Source: Streptomyces sp. JJ66 (lineage in GTDB: Bacteria; Actinomycetota; Actinomycetes; Streptomycetales; Streptomycetaceae). Taken from it: DNA of 64,000 nt. The translations under genes and the position numbers were made by a program. The stretch is from positions 97,398-161,397 of the forward strand of contig NZ_JAEVFI010000002.1 of NCBI RefSeq assembly GCF_019303495.1. The letters are read 5' to 3'. Position 1 is the first letter of the stretch; every line of letters begins with the position of its first letter. The notes under the pieces are model-generated. The model was not told the DNA's origin, did not search any database, and saw only the letters and a list, made by a program, of their open reading frames with translations. Shown piece by piece: positions 7,771-15,322 of the stretch.

Positions 7771-7805
7771 GGGCCGCCGCTCCCCGCTGCGGAGCCGGGC
7801 GGCCC
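7771..7805 (+). terminator. hairpin after the gene ending at 7751
   Basis: GGGCCGCC (7771-7778) pairs with GGCGGCCC (7798-7805), and an inner GCTCC/GGAGC extends the stem. It lies between two same-strand genes, so it separates the methyltransferase gene from the upstream unit. No T-run. Confidence 0.55.
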
Positions 7806-7844
7806 GCACACCTCGCGGGTCCGCCTTACGGCAAGGAGCCCGAC

Positions 7845-9029
7845 GTGTCATCACCCCTTCATCCCCCGCAGGCCCAGGACCGGGCTGGCGTGTACCGCCT
7901 CGCGACCCATCTCATCCAGGGCCGCCACGTCCAGATGCCAGCCTGGATCGCCGCCGTCAAGGCGGTGCCCCGGCAGCACTTCGTCCCCGCCTACCTGACC
8001 CGGTGCACCGGCCGGTTCGACGTGCCCTCCTGGGAGCCCTTCGACGCGGAAACGCACCGGCCGACGTGGCTGGCGAACGTCTACTCCGACCGCGCCCTAG
8101 TGGTGGAGACCGACCCGCTCAGCGGCGAGCCGACGTGCACCTCCACCATGCCGAGCGTGTCCGCACGCATGCTGGAGGAGTCCTACCTCAGCGACGGGCA
8201 CCGGATTCTGGAGATCGGCACCGGCACCGGCTACCCCACGGCGCTGCTGTGCCACCGCCTCGGTGACGGCCGCGTCTGCTCCATGGACATCAATCCCGCC
8301 CGCGCCGTCTCCGCCACACGGCACCTCGCAGCGTGCGGTTACCGGCCCCAGCTGGCCACCGGAGACGGCCGAAAGGGCTGGCCGGACGGTGACGGCGGCG
8401 GCTTCGAACGGCTCATCTCCTGGTGCTCGGTAACCACCATCCCGGCCGCCTGGCTCCGGCAGACTCACCCGAAGGCGGTGATCCTGACCGGGCTCGGCAA
8501 CAGCCTGGGCAGCGGCATCTGCCGCCTGACCCACACCGGGAACGGCACCGCCTCCGGCGGATTCCTGCCCGGGCCAGGAGCCTTACTGCCCGCCCGCTCG
8601 AACGCCACGGGGTACGACGTCCGGCCGAAGGCACCCTACCTGCCGCCCACGGAGGGGATAAGGGAGAGCCCCCTCACAGCGGCAGACCTGCTGCACCGCG
8701 ACACGTTCCGACTGCTCGCCGGATTCGCCCTGACCGACGTGGCACTGGTGCAGCACCGGGATGCCAACGGTGGCGCCCACGTCCAGCTCCAGCACCCCGA
8801 CGGCTCGTGGGCACGCACCCCGGCGCCCGGTGAACCCGACACCGGGTACGTCACCTGGGGCGGCCCACGCCAGCTGTGGGACGAACTGGAAACCGTATGG
8901 GCCACCTGGCGCCACCACGGCCAGCCCGGCCCCCACCCCATCGGCATCTCCATCACCCCCGACCGTCAACGAGTATGGCTACACAGCCCCCTCGGCCCCA
9001 GCTGGACGCTACCCACCCCCACGCCCTGA
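7845..9029 (+). CDS. PCMT-like methyltransferase resembling those of graspetide pathways
   Basis: 394 residues from GTG 7845, preceded by CAAGGAG. The N-terminal 100 residues (MPAWIAAVKAVPRQHFVPAY, later WLANVYSDRALV) and the phrase PTCTSTMPSVSARMLEE resemble methyltransferases that accompany ATP-grasp ligases in graspetide clusters. ILEIGTGTGYPTALLCHRLG is the SAM-binding loop, with MDIN as the acidic residue of motif II. The C-terminal half (FRLLAGFALTDVALVQH, VTWGGPRQLWDELE) also fits that family. These enzymes methylate Asp side chains as relatives of protein-isoaspartyl methyltransferase. No ATP-grasp gene or precursor is visible here, so it is an orphan. It might act on another RiPP or be left over from a lost cluster. 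Confidence 0.78.
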   Translation: MSSPLHPPQAQDRAGVYRLATHLIQGRHVQMPAWIAAVKAVPRQHFVPAYLTRCTGRFDVPSWEPFDAETHRPTWLANVYSDRALVVETDPLSGEPTCTSTMPSVSARMLEESYLSDGHRILEIGTGTGYPTALLCHRLGDGRVCSMDINPARAVSATRHLAACGYRPQLATGDGRKGWPDGDGGGFERLISWCSVTTIPAAWLRQTHPKAVILTGLGNSLGSGICRLTHTGNGTASGGFLPGPGALLPARSNATGYDVRPKAPYLPPTEGIRESPLTAADLLHRDTFRLLAGFALTDVALVQHRDANGGAHVQLQHPDGSWARTPAPGEPDTGYVTWGGPRQLWDELETVWATWRHHGQPGPHPIGISITPDRQRVWLHSPLGPSWTLPTPTP

Positions 9030-9181
9030 CGTCGCGCACGAACAGCGAGGCGAGCAGCCAGCACCGAACACGTGGCACCCGCCAGTCGCGACGGCCCTCA
9101 CCGGCCCGCCCACCAGCAGAAAGAGCCCCGGCTCATAGGCCATCTCGGCTTGATCACCCTGCAGGAAAGGAGCGAAGCTCG

Positions 9182-9313
9182 GTGACGAACGATGGTCCCC
9201 CCGGGTGTGTGGGCGAGGGATATCAGCTGCGGGCACCTTGGTGGCGGGCCAGAAAGCCGACTCACCCCCTGATCACCGTCCGCCGAACTCCCTGTGCAGC
9301 ACCCGAGCCGTAG
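9182..9313 (+). CDS. possible small protein (43 residues), unrecognised
   Basis: GTG 9182 follows an AGGAAAGGAG ribosome-binding-like stretch by about ten bases. The peptide starts VTNDGPPGCVGEGYQLRAPW and contains a WWRARKPTHPL segment. It has two Cys and several aromatic residues. The strong ribosome site is the main support; no family is recognised. It could equally be non-coding. Confidence 0.3.
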   Translation: MTNDGPPGCVGEGYQLRAPWWRARKPTHPLITVRRTPCAAPEP

Positions 9314-9542
9314 CCCTCTCGGATAGCGACTCCCCCGCTCTCAGTCTCACCGCTGCAAGCCGGGGGGCTCGTCGTGTCGCCGACCGGGTGGAGGAGAGCA
9401 GTTCGCTGCCGGGCACTCGGCTGGGGAAGCTCACCGTCTGCCCTGCCTCTTTCTGATGGCGCCCCTGTTCATCGCCCACTCCCCTCGTCCGGCAAGCAGC
9501 GCTAACGTGCGTACTGTTGGCGACGACACAGGAGCATGGCTG

Positions 9543-10277
9543 ATGACGCGACGCGTTCGGATCGTAGGGACGAATTCTGGCAACGACGGCTGCCCCACCC
9601 TCTACCAGATCGACGGTACCGACACGTATCTCGTACAAGGCGACGCCGTCACGGACCCAGGGGAGTTCGCACAGCTGCGCGGCCTCAAAGACCACGAAGC
9701 TGCCGTCACCGTGCCCCGCGCCCTTCTGGCCACCTTTGGCCCAAAGACCGCAGAGCACGTTCCCCAGATGATCAGCTTCCCTGAGCTCAGCAGAATGCTA
9801 GGCACCTTGGAGCATTCCGCATGGCGTCTGGAGACGCGCCGCAGGTACGCCAGCGACGAGGAGACCGACACCTGGGCCGAGTTCCAGCGCACCGGCACCG
9901 TGAACTGGGACCTAGAGGACGCCTGGTGCCTCTCCCGCCGGGAGCAAGCTGCCCGCGGTGTGCGCGTGGAACGGGTGCGCGTGCAAGATGACCCATTGAC
10001 TGAGGGCCAGCGCTACCTGCTGGACAACGCGCGCCGCAACGAGGCCGTAGGCGAGACTATCCGCACCTTGTCTCGCGCGACCGCGCAGAAACTGCGGTTG
10101 CCTGAAGAGGACTTCTGGCTCATCGACTCGCGCGTCGTGGCCCTCCTCCACTTCGACGGCGACGACGAGATCACCGGCGTGGAGCTCATCACCGACCCGG
10201 TCGACGTACTGCGGTACTGCCAGTTTCGTGAGGCCGCCTGGCACTACGCTGCCTCCTCCAACCGGGCGCAGCGGTAG
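9543..10277 (+). CDS. DUF6879-family protein with fused N-terminal partner domain
   Basis: 244 residues from ATG 9543. Residues 1-75 (MTRRVRIVGTNSGNDGCPTL, VQGDAVTDP, AAVTVPRALLATFG) match the small protein usually encoded just ahead of a DUF6879 gene in Streptomyces. From about residue 79, PQMISFPELSRMLGTLEHSA, WRLETRRRYASD, RVRVQDDPLTEGQRYLLDNA and FWLIDSRVVALLHFD are the DUF6879 domain. In many genomes these are two overlapping genes; here the frame is continuous. It is followed after 10 bases by an XRE/DUF5753 regulator, the standard partner. Such pairs are abundant in Streptomyces and their role is undefined. Confidence 0.8.
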   Translation: MTRRVRIVGTNSGNDGCPTLYQIDGTDTYLVQGDAVTDPGEFAQLRGLKDHEAAVTVPRALLATFGPKTAEHVPQMISFPELSRMLGTLEHSAWRLETRRRYASDEETDTWAEFQRTGTVNWDLEDAWCLSRREQAARGVRVERVRVQDDPLTEGQRYLLDNARRNEAVGETIRTLSRATAQKLRLPEEDFWLIDSRVVALLHFDGDDEITGVELITDPVDVLRYCQFREAAWHYAASSNRAQR

Positions 10278-10287
10278 CGCCACCGAT

Positions 10288-11118
10288 GTGAGCACCGACT
10301 TCCAGCAGGCACGAGTGGCACTTGGCGCACGGCTCCGGGAACTGCGTGCCGGGCTCACCGGGCGTGAACTCGCCGATCGCTTAGGCTGGCAGCAGTCGAA
10401 GGTCTCGAAGCTGGAAACCGGGCGGCAAACGGCTACAGCGAGCGACCTCGCAGCGTGGGCGAAGGCTACCGGCCACCCGGCGGCAGCGGAGGAGCTTGAG
10501 GCCCGCCGGAAGACCTTGGAGTCGCGCTCGCGGTCCTGGCGGCGTCAGCTCGCCGCTGGTCACCGCCCAGTGCAGGATGCGCTGACCGTGGAGTACGAGC
10601 GGTCCAAAAACTTCCGCGCCTGGCAGTCCGCCATGGTGGTGGGGATGCTGCAGACGCCCGAGTACGCGCGGGCAGTGTTCGGTAGCTACGCCAACCTGCA
10701 CAGATCGCCGCGCGACATAGATGAGGCGGTACGCGCTCGGGCGCAGCGACAAAGCATGCTGTACAGCGGCGACCGGGCCTTCCACGTTCTGATGTGGGAG
10801 GCCGTACTGTATTCGGCCGTCTGTCCTCTTAACGTGCTCGCCGGGCAACTCGACCGGCTCGCGGGCGTGCTGGGCCTGGACACCGTAAAGCTGGGTCTCA
10901 TCCCCTTCGGCACGGTCCTCAAGCTCCCGCCCGCAGGCGGCTTCTGGCTGTACGACGAGCGGTTGGTGATCGTGGAGGAGTGGCATGCCGAGTCGTGGCT
11001 GGACGACGTGGACTCGGTAGCGCTCTATCTGCGTGTGTGGCGGGGGTTGGAGGACGCCGCAGTCTACGGGGCTGCTGCCCACCGGCTGATCGCACGCGCT
11101 CGCGGGCGGCTGAAGTGA
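10288..11118 (+). CDS. XRE-family regulator with DUF5753 domain
   Basis: 276 residues from GTG 10288. Residues about 10-70 form the helix-turn-helix: LGARLRELRAGLTGRELADR, then WQQSKVSKLETGRQTATASD. The rest is DUF5753: LTVEYERSKNFRAWQSAMVV, MLQTPEYARAVF, FHVLMWEAVLYS, LGLIPFGTVLKLPPAGGFWL and a final YLRVWRGLEDAAVYG. Length and order are exactly those of the common Streptomyces family. It is co-directional with the DUF6879 gene and followed by a hairpin at 11158-11182. DUF5753 may sense a peptide or small molecule. BldB/WhiJ-like modules pair such regulators with small effectors. Confidence 0.88.
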   Translation: MSTDFQQARVALGARLRELRAGLTGRELADRLGWQQSKVSKLETGRQTATASDLAAWAKATGHPAAAEELEARRKTLESRSRSWRRQLAAGHRPVQDALTVEYERSKNFRAWQSAMVVGMLQTPEYARAVFGSYANLHRSPRDIDEAVRARAQRQSMLYSGDRAFHVLMWEAVLYSAVCPLNVLAGQLDRLAGVLGLDTVKLGLIPFGTVLKLPPAGGFWLYDERLVIVEEWHAESWLDDVDSVALYLRVWRGLEDAAVYGAAAHRLIARARGRLK

Positions 11119-11157
11119 GCACGTCGCCGCATCACGGCACGCGGAAGACGAATATTC

Positions 11158-11182
11158 GGGAATCAGCCCTGCGCTGATTCCC
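11158..11182 (+). terminator. hairpin terminator after the XRE/DUF5753 gene
   Basis: GGGAATCAGC (11158-11167) and GCTGATTCCC (11173-11182) form a perfect 10-bp stem with a 5-base loop, 39 bases after the stop codon. Confidence 0.7.
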
Positions 11183-11232
11183 TCCACTCCCTACGTTCGG
11201 TGCACACGCCATCACGAACACCGGGAGGTCTC

Positions 11233-11439
11233 GTGCCCACCCCCTCATCTGCTGAGGCACCCAAGACTGAGCCTTGTTCCACATACCCGCCCGCTCGCGC
11301 ACTCCGGCGTTGCTGCCGCTGTGCCGAACTCACCCAGGACGGCCAGCCCGTCGGCTCCGTTGTCGACGAGGCATACCCCCAGGAGTGCCAGTTCGCGTGC
11401 CCCTCGTGCATCCGCCCCGGCGAGGAAGGCTCACAGTGA
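11233..11439 (+). CDS. small Cys-rich protein (zinc-finger-like)
   Basis: 68 residues. GTG 11233 is chosen because GGGAGG (11223-11228) lies just upstream; GTG 11200 is a longer option without a site. It contains RRCCRCAELTQDG, then CQFACPSCIRPGEE. Six Cys in two groups look like a treble-clef or ribbon-type metal site. A 12-codon frame overlaps its stop (GTGA at 11436). Function unknown; similar in style to the small Cys-pair protein at 6418-6609. Confidence 0.6.
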   Translation: MPTPSSAEAPKTEPCSTYPPARALRRCCRCAELTQDGQPVGSVVDEAYPQECQFACPSCIRPGEEGSQ

Positions 11440-11474
11440 ACCCGTACCCCGACCGCTGCCCCGACTGCGGCTAG
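11436..11474 (+). pseudogene. 12-residue zinc-ribbon stub ending in TAG
   Basis: GTG 11436 overlaps the previous stop and encodes VNPYPDRCPDCG before TAG 11472-11474. The CPDCG knuckle is the typical start of a zinc ribbon, yet the frame ends at once. The same frame stays open beyond the TAG (LWLNVRPVTLIESG and on) and runs into the gene that starts at 11709. It is either a gene cut by a nonsense change or a short coupling frame. Low certainty. Confidence 0.35.
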
Positions 11475-11708
11475 CTCTGGCTCAACGTGCGCCCCGTAAC
11501 GCTCATCGAGTCCGGATCGGGCTTCGGTTGGACCCGCCACACCTGGCCCATGCCTACACCGAACCTCGGCGACGTTACCTCTCCCCGACCCCCGTGCCGC
11601 ACGACGGGCACACCGGTGCCGCACGGGCGCCTCGCCACTACGACCGGACCTGGAGAGTGCGGGTCGCGGCAGCGAGGCACACCGCCCACGGAACCCAAAG
11701 AGAGAACA

Positions 11709-12203
11709 ATGGACACCCGAACTTTACTGACCAACGACCAGTTCGCCGACGTTGTCGCCACTGTGCTCGACAACAACGATGGCATGGAGGAGCTGCTCGC
11801 ACGCCGCATCGTCGGCGAGGCTGTTCGCTTCGTCGCCACGGCCGCGCGGTACCCCACCGTGGCCATCACGCCCTCCCGGGTGGTAGATGAGGGTTGGCAC
11901 GCCCTCATCCTCCACACCGCCCTGTACACGAACCTGTGCGCACAACTGGGCAGGTTCGTGCACCACTACCCCGAGCGACCGGAGATCACCAAATACGACA
12001 AGAACGCCCTCACACGCACCACGGCGCTCATGGAGGAGGCCGGCTACAGCATCGACCACGAGCTGTGGGCAGCGCCGACGAAGGCGCTCATCCCTGTGGC
12101 AGCGAACTGCCAGCATCTCCCGAAACCAGGCGGCTGCGGGCCGATCCGACCAGGCAGCTGCGCCTCCCACTGCTCCGGCGGGTCGAGCGGCAACGACAGC
12201 TAA
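11709..12203 (+). CDS. GRDP-like (glycine-rich-domain family) protein with Cys/Gly C-terminal tail
   Basis: 164 residues from ATG 11709, preceded by AAAGAGAG. It begins MDTRTLLTNDQFADVVATVL. The central VDEGWHALILHTALYTNLC and GRFVHHYPERP match the conserved W-H-x-x-x-L-x-T ... F-x-H-H signature of GRDP-like (DUF1399-type) proteins. The last 35 residues are rich in Cys and Gly (CQHLPKPGGCGPIRPGSCAS) and end SGGSSGNDS. That tail is unlike the rest and could be a metal-binding or peptide-modification substrate region. The neighbouring radical SAM fragment makes a RiPP link conceivable but unproven. Confidence 0.65.
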   Translation: MDTRTLLTNDQFADVVATVLDNNDGMEELLARRIVGEAVRFVATAARYPTVAITPSRVVDEGWHALILHTALYTNLCAQLGRFVHHYPERPEITKYDKNALTRTTALMEEAGYSIDHELWAAPTKALIPVAANCQHLPKPGGCGPIRPGSCASHCSGGSSGNDS

Positions 12204-12230
12204 ACTCATCTCGGCCGAAAGGGGAAACCG

Positions 12231-12473
12231 ATGGGACCGGACGAGGCCCGGCGCGTGGAGGCCCTGCTACGTAAGCTTGGCATCCAGGGCGTGGTCGCGC
12301 CGATCGACCCGGACAACGCCACCGGCGAGTGGCGGGTCTACGACACGGCCGACCCCCACGCGCGCACGGACATGACTGCCGCCGCACTGGCGGCTGTGGC
12401 GGGCCGCCTCCCGGAAGACGACCCGCCGCCGTCCGGCCCCACGCGGGGCTTCGTGGTCCCGCCCAAGGAGTAG
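12231..12473 (+). CDS. hypothetical protein, 80 residues
   Basis: ATG 12231 follows GAAAGGGGAAACC. The protein begins MGPDEARRVEALLRKLGIQG and continues VVAPIDPDNATGEWRVYD. A helix plus beta-hairpin start and a Pro-rich end (PSGPTRGFVVPPKE) suggest a small soluble protein. No family recognised. A terminator-like hairpin follows 18 bases after the stop. Confidence 0.65.
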   Translation: MGPDEARRVEALLRKLGIQGVVAPIDPDNATGEWRVYDTADPHARTDMTAAALAAVAGRLPEDDPPPSGPTRGFVVPPKE

Positions 12474-12491
12474 CCAACTCTCTGACAGAGC

Positions 12492-12529
12492 GCCGAAAGC
12501 TCGGTTCCCTGCGGGGCCGGACTTTCGGC
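12492..12529 (+). terminator. hairpin terminator
   Basis: GCCGAAAG (12492-12499) pairs with CTTTCGGC (12522-12529), and CCCTGCGGGG in the loop can pair further. It closes the accessory-island genes before the CRISPR array. Confidence 0.6.
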
Positions 12530-12621
12530 ATTCCATGCTCGGCAGGCTCTCAGGTCAGCAGCGGACCAGCAAACGATCACCAAAGCACTCGACTGGCCCT
12601 CATTGTCCTTTCACTCCTGCT

Positions 12622-12825
12622 CCGACCATCCCCGCGGGTGCGGGGGCGAGGCCGCCAGGGCCGCGCTCGCGGCAGCCCACGGTGGACCATCCCTGCGGGT
12701 GCGAGGGCGACAAGGCGGCCGGACGGCCTGGGGGACGGACCATCCCCGCGTGTGCGGGGGCGACGGTCGCGACCATCAGCGCCACAGCCGGGAAGACGGA
12801 CCATCCCCGCGTGTGCGGGGGCGGC
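12622..12825 (-). CRISPR. four-repeat type I-E-like CRISPR mini-array
   Basis: Repeats of 29 bases lie at 12622-12650, 12683-12711, 12736-12764 and 12797-12825. All share CCATCCC then GCG, and a G-rich end near GGGCG. Spacers are 32, 24 and 32 bases. Read on the minus strand the repeat starts GTCGCCCCCGC and ends CGCGGGGATGGTCCG, matching the form of type I-E repeats (a GC-rich hairpin with GGGGAT near the 3' end). The two right-hand copies are almost identical and the left-hand ones have drifted (CCTGC, GCGAG). The leader side is therefore probably at the right and the array decays leftward. No cas gene is present in the window. The 24-base spacer suggests a deletion. Confidence 0.85.
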
Positions 12826-12989
12826 GCTTGTTGAGCTGGGAGTTTAGCGGGTGGGGTGGTCTTTTTCGTTCGGTTGGGTTCGCCGGGGGTGGCGAAGGGG
12901 GCGAGCTTCGAACGGGTGGTGCGGGACCCGTTGCCTCGTTTCCCTGGGCTCGTTACCCAGGGCAGGGGCTGCCGGGTGGGGAGCTTGAG

Positions 12990-13063
12990 TGGGGCGGGTG
13001 GGACTCGAACCCACGGCCGACGGATTATGAGTCCGCTGCTCTAACCGGCTGAGCTACCGCCCC
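12990..13063 (-). tRNA. tRNA with CAT anticodon (tRNA-Met, possibly Ile2)
   Basis: On the minus strand GGGGCGG (from 13063) pairs with CCGCCCC, closing a 7-bp acceptor stem with discriminator A at 12990. TAGCTCAGCCGGTTAGAGCA forms the D arm, and CTCATAA is the anticodon loop (CAT) on a CGGA/TCCG stem. GGTTCGAGTCC is the T arm. It is 74 nt with no encoded CCA. CAT can be elongator Met or lysidine-modified Ile; I favour Met. Its 3' end faces the accessory island, a common attachment-site position. Confidence 0.9.
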
Positions 13064-13205
13064 GTTCGGCGCGTCGTGCACGTCGCTGCGCGCCGTCTGC
13101 CGCAGCATAGCCCGTTATACGATCTCCCGCCTGGATGAGGCCGCTGCCTTCGGTGGCTGAGACATCGATCACCCCCGGGCGGTTCCCGATCCGGGGAAGC
13201 GCACG

Positions 13206-13230
13206 AAAAAGGACCCCTGGCGGGGTCCTT
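13206..13230 (-). terminator. Rho-independent terminator of the tRNA-Asn gene
   Basis: On the minus strand AAGGACCCC pairs with GGGGTCCTT (plus 13209-13217 and 13222-13230) and is followed by a run of T (plus A-run 13206-13210). It lies 12 bases beyond the tRNA-Asn 3' end. Confidence 0.85.
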
Positions 13231-13241
13231 CATGTGGTGTG

Positions 13242-13314
13242 CTCCCCCGACTGGACTCGAACCAGTAACCTGCCGGTTAACAGCCGGCTGCTCTGCCAAT
13301 TGAGCTACAGGGGA
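13242..13314 (-). tRNA. tRNA-Asn (GTT)
   Basis: On the minus strand TCCCCTG (from 13314) pairs with CGGGGGA, with discriminator G at 13242. TAGCTCAATTGGCAGAGCA is the D arm. CTGTTAA is the anticodon loop (GTT) on a CCGG/CCGG stem, and GGTTCGAGTCC is the T loop. It is 73 nt with no encoded CCA. Confidence 0.95.
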
Positions 13315-13470
13315 CTGCCCTGCGGGGGCTGCCGCCGGTGTTCCGGGGGCGTTCCCTCGCTGCGGGCAATACATTAGCGCATGCCGGGGCGTGGTTTGAA
13401 ATCGGTAACCGCGCTGGATCTGGGCACCCTGAACAGTGGACGTTGGAAGCAGACGGAAGGGTTGTCGAGC

Positions 13471-13770
13471 ATGCGGTACCGATTGACGTTCCTCACCGGG
13501 GTCGCGGTTGGCTACGTGGCCGGTGCGAGGGCCGGGCGGGAGCGGTACGAGCAGCTGCGCAAGAAGGCGCAGCGGTTCGCGGAGAACCCGGCCGTTCGCA
13601 ACACCGTGGAGGCCGCCGCGGTCAGCGGCCGGGACGCGGCGGGCAAGGCGTGTGGCGCGGTCGCGGACCGGGTGGGAGACCGCCTGCCGCCCACCGTGAC
13701 GGAGAAGATGCGCTCGATGTCCGGGCGTGGCACGCGCCCCGAGGACGACTGGGGCACCTCCAACACCTGA
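13471..13770 (+). CDS. YtxH-like small membrane-associated protein
   Basis: 99 residues from ATG 13471, with GGAAGGG upstream; the in-frame start at 13381 has no site. MRYRLTFLTGVAVGYVAGAR is a short hydrophobic, Gly-rich segment. It is followed by AGRERYEQLRKKAQRFAE and an Ala/Asp-rich amphipathic helix, then VTEKMRSMSGRGTRPEDDWG. This is the usual form of small YtxH-type proteins next to tRNA genes in Streptomyces. Function unknown. Confidence 0.7.
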   Translation: MRYRLTFLTGVAVGYVAGARAGRERYEQLRKKAQRFAENPAVRNTVEAAAVSGRDAAGKACGAVADRVGDRLPPTVTEKMRSMSGRGTRPEDDWGTSNT

Positions 13771-13853
13771 GGCCGGTTGGCTTCGGCGGGTGCGGGGCGG
13801 ACGCAGAGTGCTGTCCGTCCCGCACCCGCCGCGCCCGGGCCAGGGCTGCGGCG

Positions 13854-15113
13854 TCAGGGCCGCGCGAGGGTGGTGAGGTCCGTCGTGGGGTCGGCGAGGC
13901 GGTGAGCGTTGACCGGGCGGCCGGAGCGGATCAGCTCCTGGATGGGCCCGGCGACGTCCCAGATGTTGACGTTGAGCCCGGCCAGCACGCGGTGGTCCCG
14001 CAGCCAGAAGGCGATGAACTCACGCTTGCCGATGTCGCCACGGCAGACCACCTGATCGTACGTGCCCGGGGGCGCCCAGCCGCTGTACTCCAGGCCGACG
14101 TCGTACTGGTCGGAGAAGAAGTAGGGCACGCGGTCGTAGGCGATGTCCTGGCCCAGCATGGCGCGGGCGGCGGCGGGGCCGCTGTGCAGGGCGTTCGCCC
14201 AGTGTTCGACGCGTACCCGGGTGCCCAGCAGCGGGTGCCAGGCGGACGCGGCGTCCCCGGCGGCGTAGATCGCGGGGTCGCTGGTGCGCAGGGCGGCGTC
14301 AACGGCGATGCCGCCGGTTCCGGGGTCCAGTTCCAGGCCCGCGCTCTCGGCCAGCGCGGTGCGCGGGGCGGCGCCGATGGCGGCGAGCACGCCGTGCGCC
14401 GGGTACTCCTCACCGTCGTCGGTGCGCACGGCCAGCACCTGGCCGTCGGCTCCGACGATCTCGGTCAGCCCCGCGCCGAAGGCGAGGCGGACGCCGTGCT
14501 CGCGGTGCAGGTCGGCGAAGAGGGTGCCCAGCTCGGGGCCGAGCACGCGGTGCAGGGGGGTCGGGTCGCGCTCGATGACGGTGACCTCGGTGCCGTAGGC
14601 GCGGGCGGCGGCGGCCACCTCCAGCCCGATCCAGCCCGCTCCGGCGATCACCAGGTGGCCGTTCTCCCGGCCGAGGCGGCTGAGCATGCCGCGCAGCTGG
14701 TCGGCGTGGGCGAGACGGCGCAGGTGGTGGACGCCGGCGAGGTCGGTGCCGGGGATGTCCAGGCGGCGCGGTTCGGCGCCGGTGGCCAGCAGCAGCGCGT
14801 CGTAGCGGAGCACGGTGCCGTCACCCAGCCGGACGGAGCGGGTGTCGCGGTCGATGAGGACGGCGGGCTGGCCCAGGTGCAGTTCGATCTCGGCGCGCGC
14901 GTACCAGGCGGCGTCGTGGACGAAGACCTTCGCCCTGTCCTCGGTTCCGGCCAGGTATGCCTTGGAGAGCGGGGGACGCTCGTAGGGGTGGTCGCGTTCG
15001 TCGCCGATCAGTATCACGCGTCCGGTGAAGCCCTCGGACCGCAGGGTTTCGGCGGCCTTCGCTCCGGCCAGACCGCCGCCGATGATGACGAACGTCTTGT
15101 GTGCGTTGACCAC
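13854..15113 (-). CDS. FAD-dependent NAD(P)H oxidoreductase (ferredoxin-reductase-like)
   Basis: 419 residues from GTG 15113, with GAGGAGG upstream. FVIIGGGLAGAKAAETLR is the FAD-binding Rossmann motif, and GHLVIAGAGWIGLEVAAAAR is the NAD(P) motif. DPAIYAAGDAAS is the late FAD motif. RPPLSKAYLAG and a C-terminal reductase domain (DVGLEYSGWAPPGTYDQVV, then FWLRDHRVLAGLNVNIWDV) place it with ferredoxin/rubredoxin reductases that feed cytochrome P450 or dioxygenase systems. No ferredoxin gene lies next to it, so the electron partner is unknown. It is transcribed toward the tRNA region and stands alone. Confidence 0.88.
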   Translation of the reverse strand: MVNAHKTFVIIGGGLAGAKAAETLRSEGFTGRVILIGDERDHPYERPPLSKAYLAGTEDRAKVFVHDAAWYARAEIELHLGQPAVLIDRDTRSVRLGDGTVLRYDALLLATGAEPRRLDIPGTDLAGVHHLRRLAHADQLRGMLSRLGRENGHLVIAGAGWIGLEVAAAARAYGTEVTVIERDPTPLHRVLGPELGTLFADLHREHGVRLAFGAGLTEIVGADGQVLAVRTDDGEEYPAHGVLAAIGAAPRTALAESAGLELDPGTGGIAVDAALRTSDPAIYAAGDAASAWHPLLGTRVRVEHWANALHSGPAAARAMLGQDIAYDRVPYFFSDQYDVGLEYSGWAPPGTYDQVVCRGDIGKREFIAFWLRDHRVLAGLNVNIWDVAGPIQELIRSGRPVNAHRLADPTTDLTTLARP

Positions 15114-15322
15114 GTGGGTGCCTCCTCGCTGCCGTTCCGGTCGCCCCCCGGAAGGTTCACCTGGGAGCGTCCCGCATCACCGCGATCATGGGAAGGGCGC
15201 ACGCACATTGTGCGGACCTGCGGGTGGGTGCCGGGGTGACCCGCGCCCGGGTGGGCGTGTCCGGCGCGGGGCCGGGTGCCCGCCTCGGGCGTCGTGCGGG
15301 CGTCGTGCGGGCGGTCCCCGGG

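Noticed and set aside
11150..11157. GAATATTC palindrome before the terminator at 11158
   Set aside because: Eight bases only, most likely chance.
13242..13314. tRNA-Asn 3' end as the attachment site of the island
   Set aside because: The CAT tRNA lies between it and the island, so the CAT tRNA is the nearer candidate; no duplicated end was found for either.
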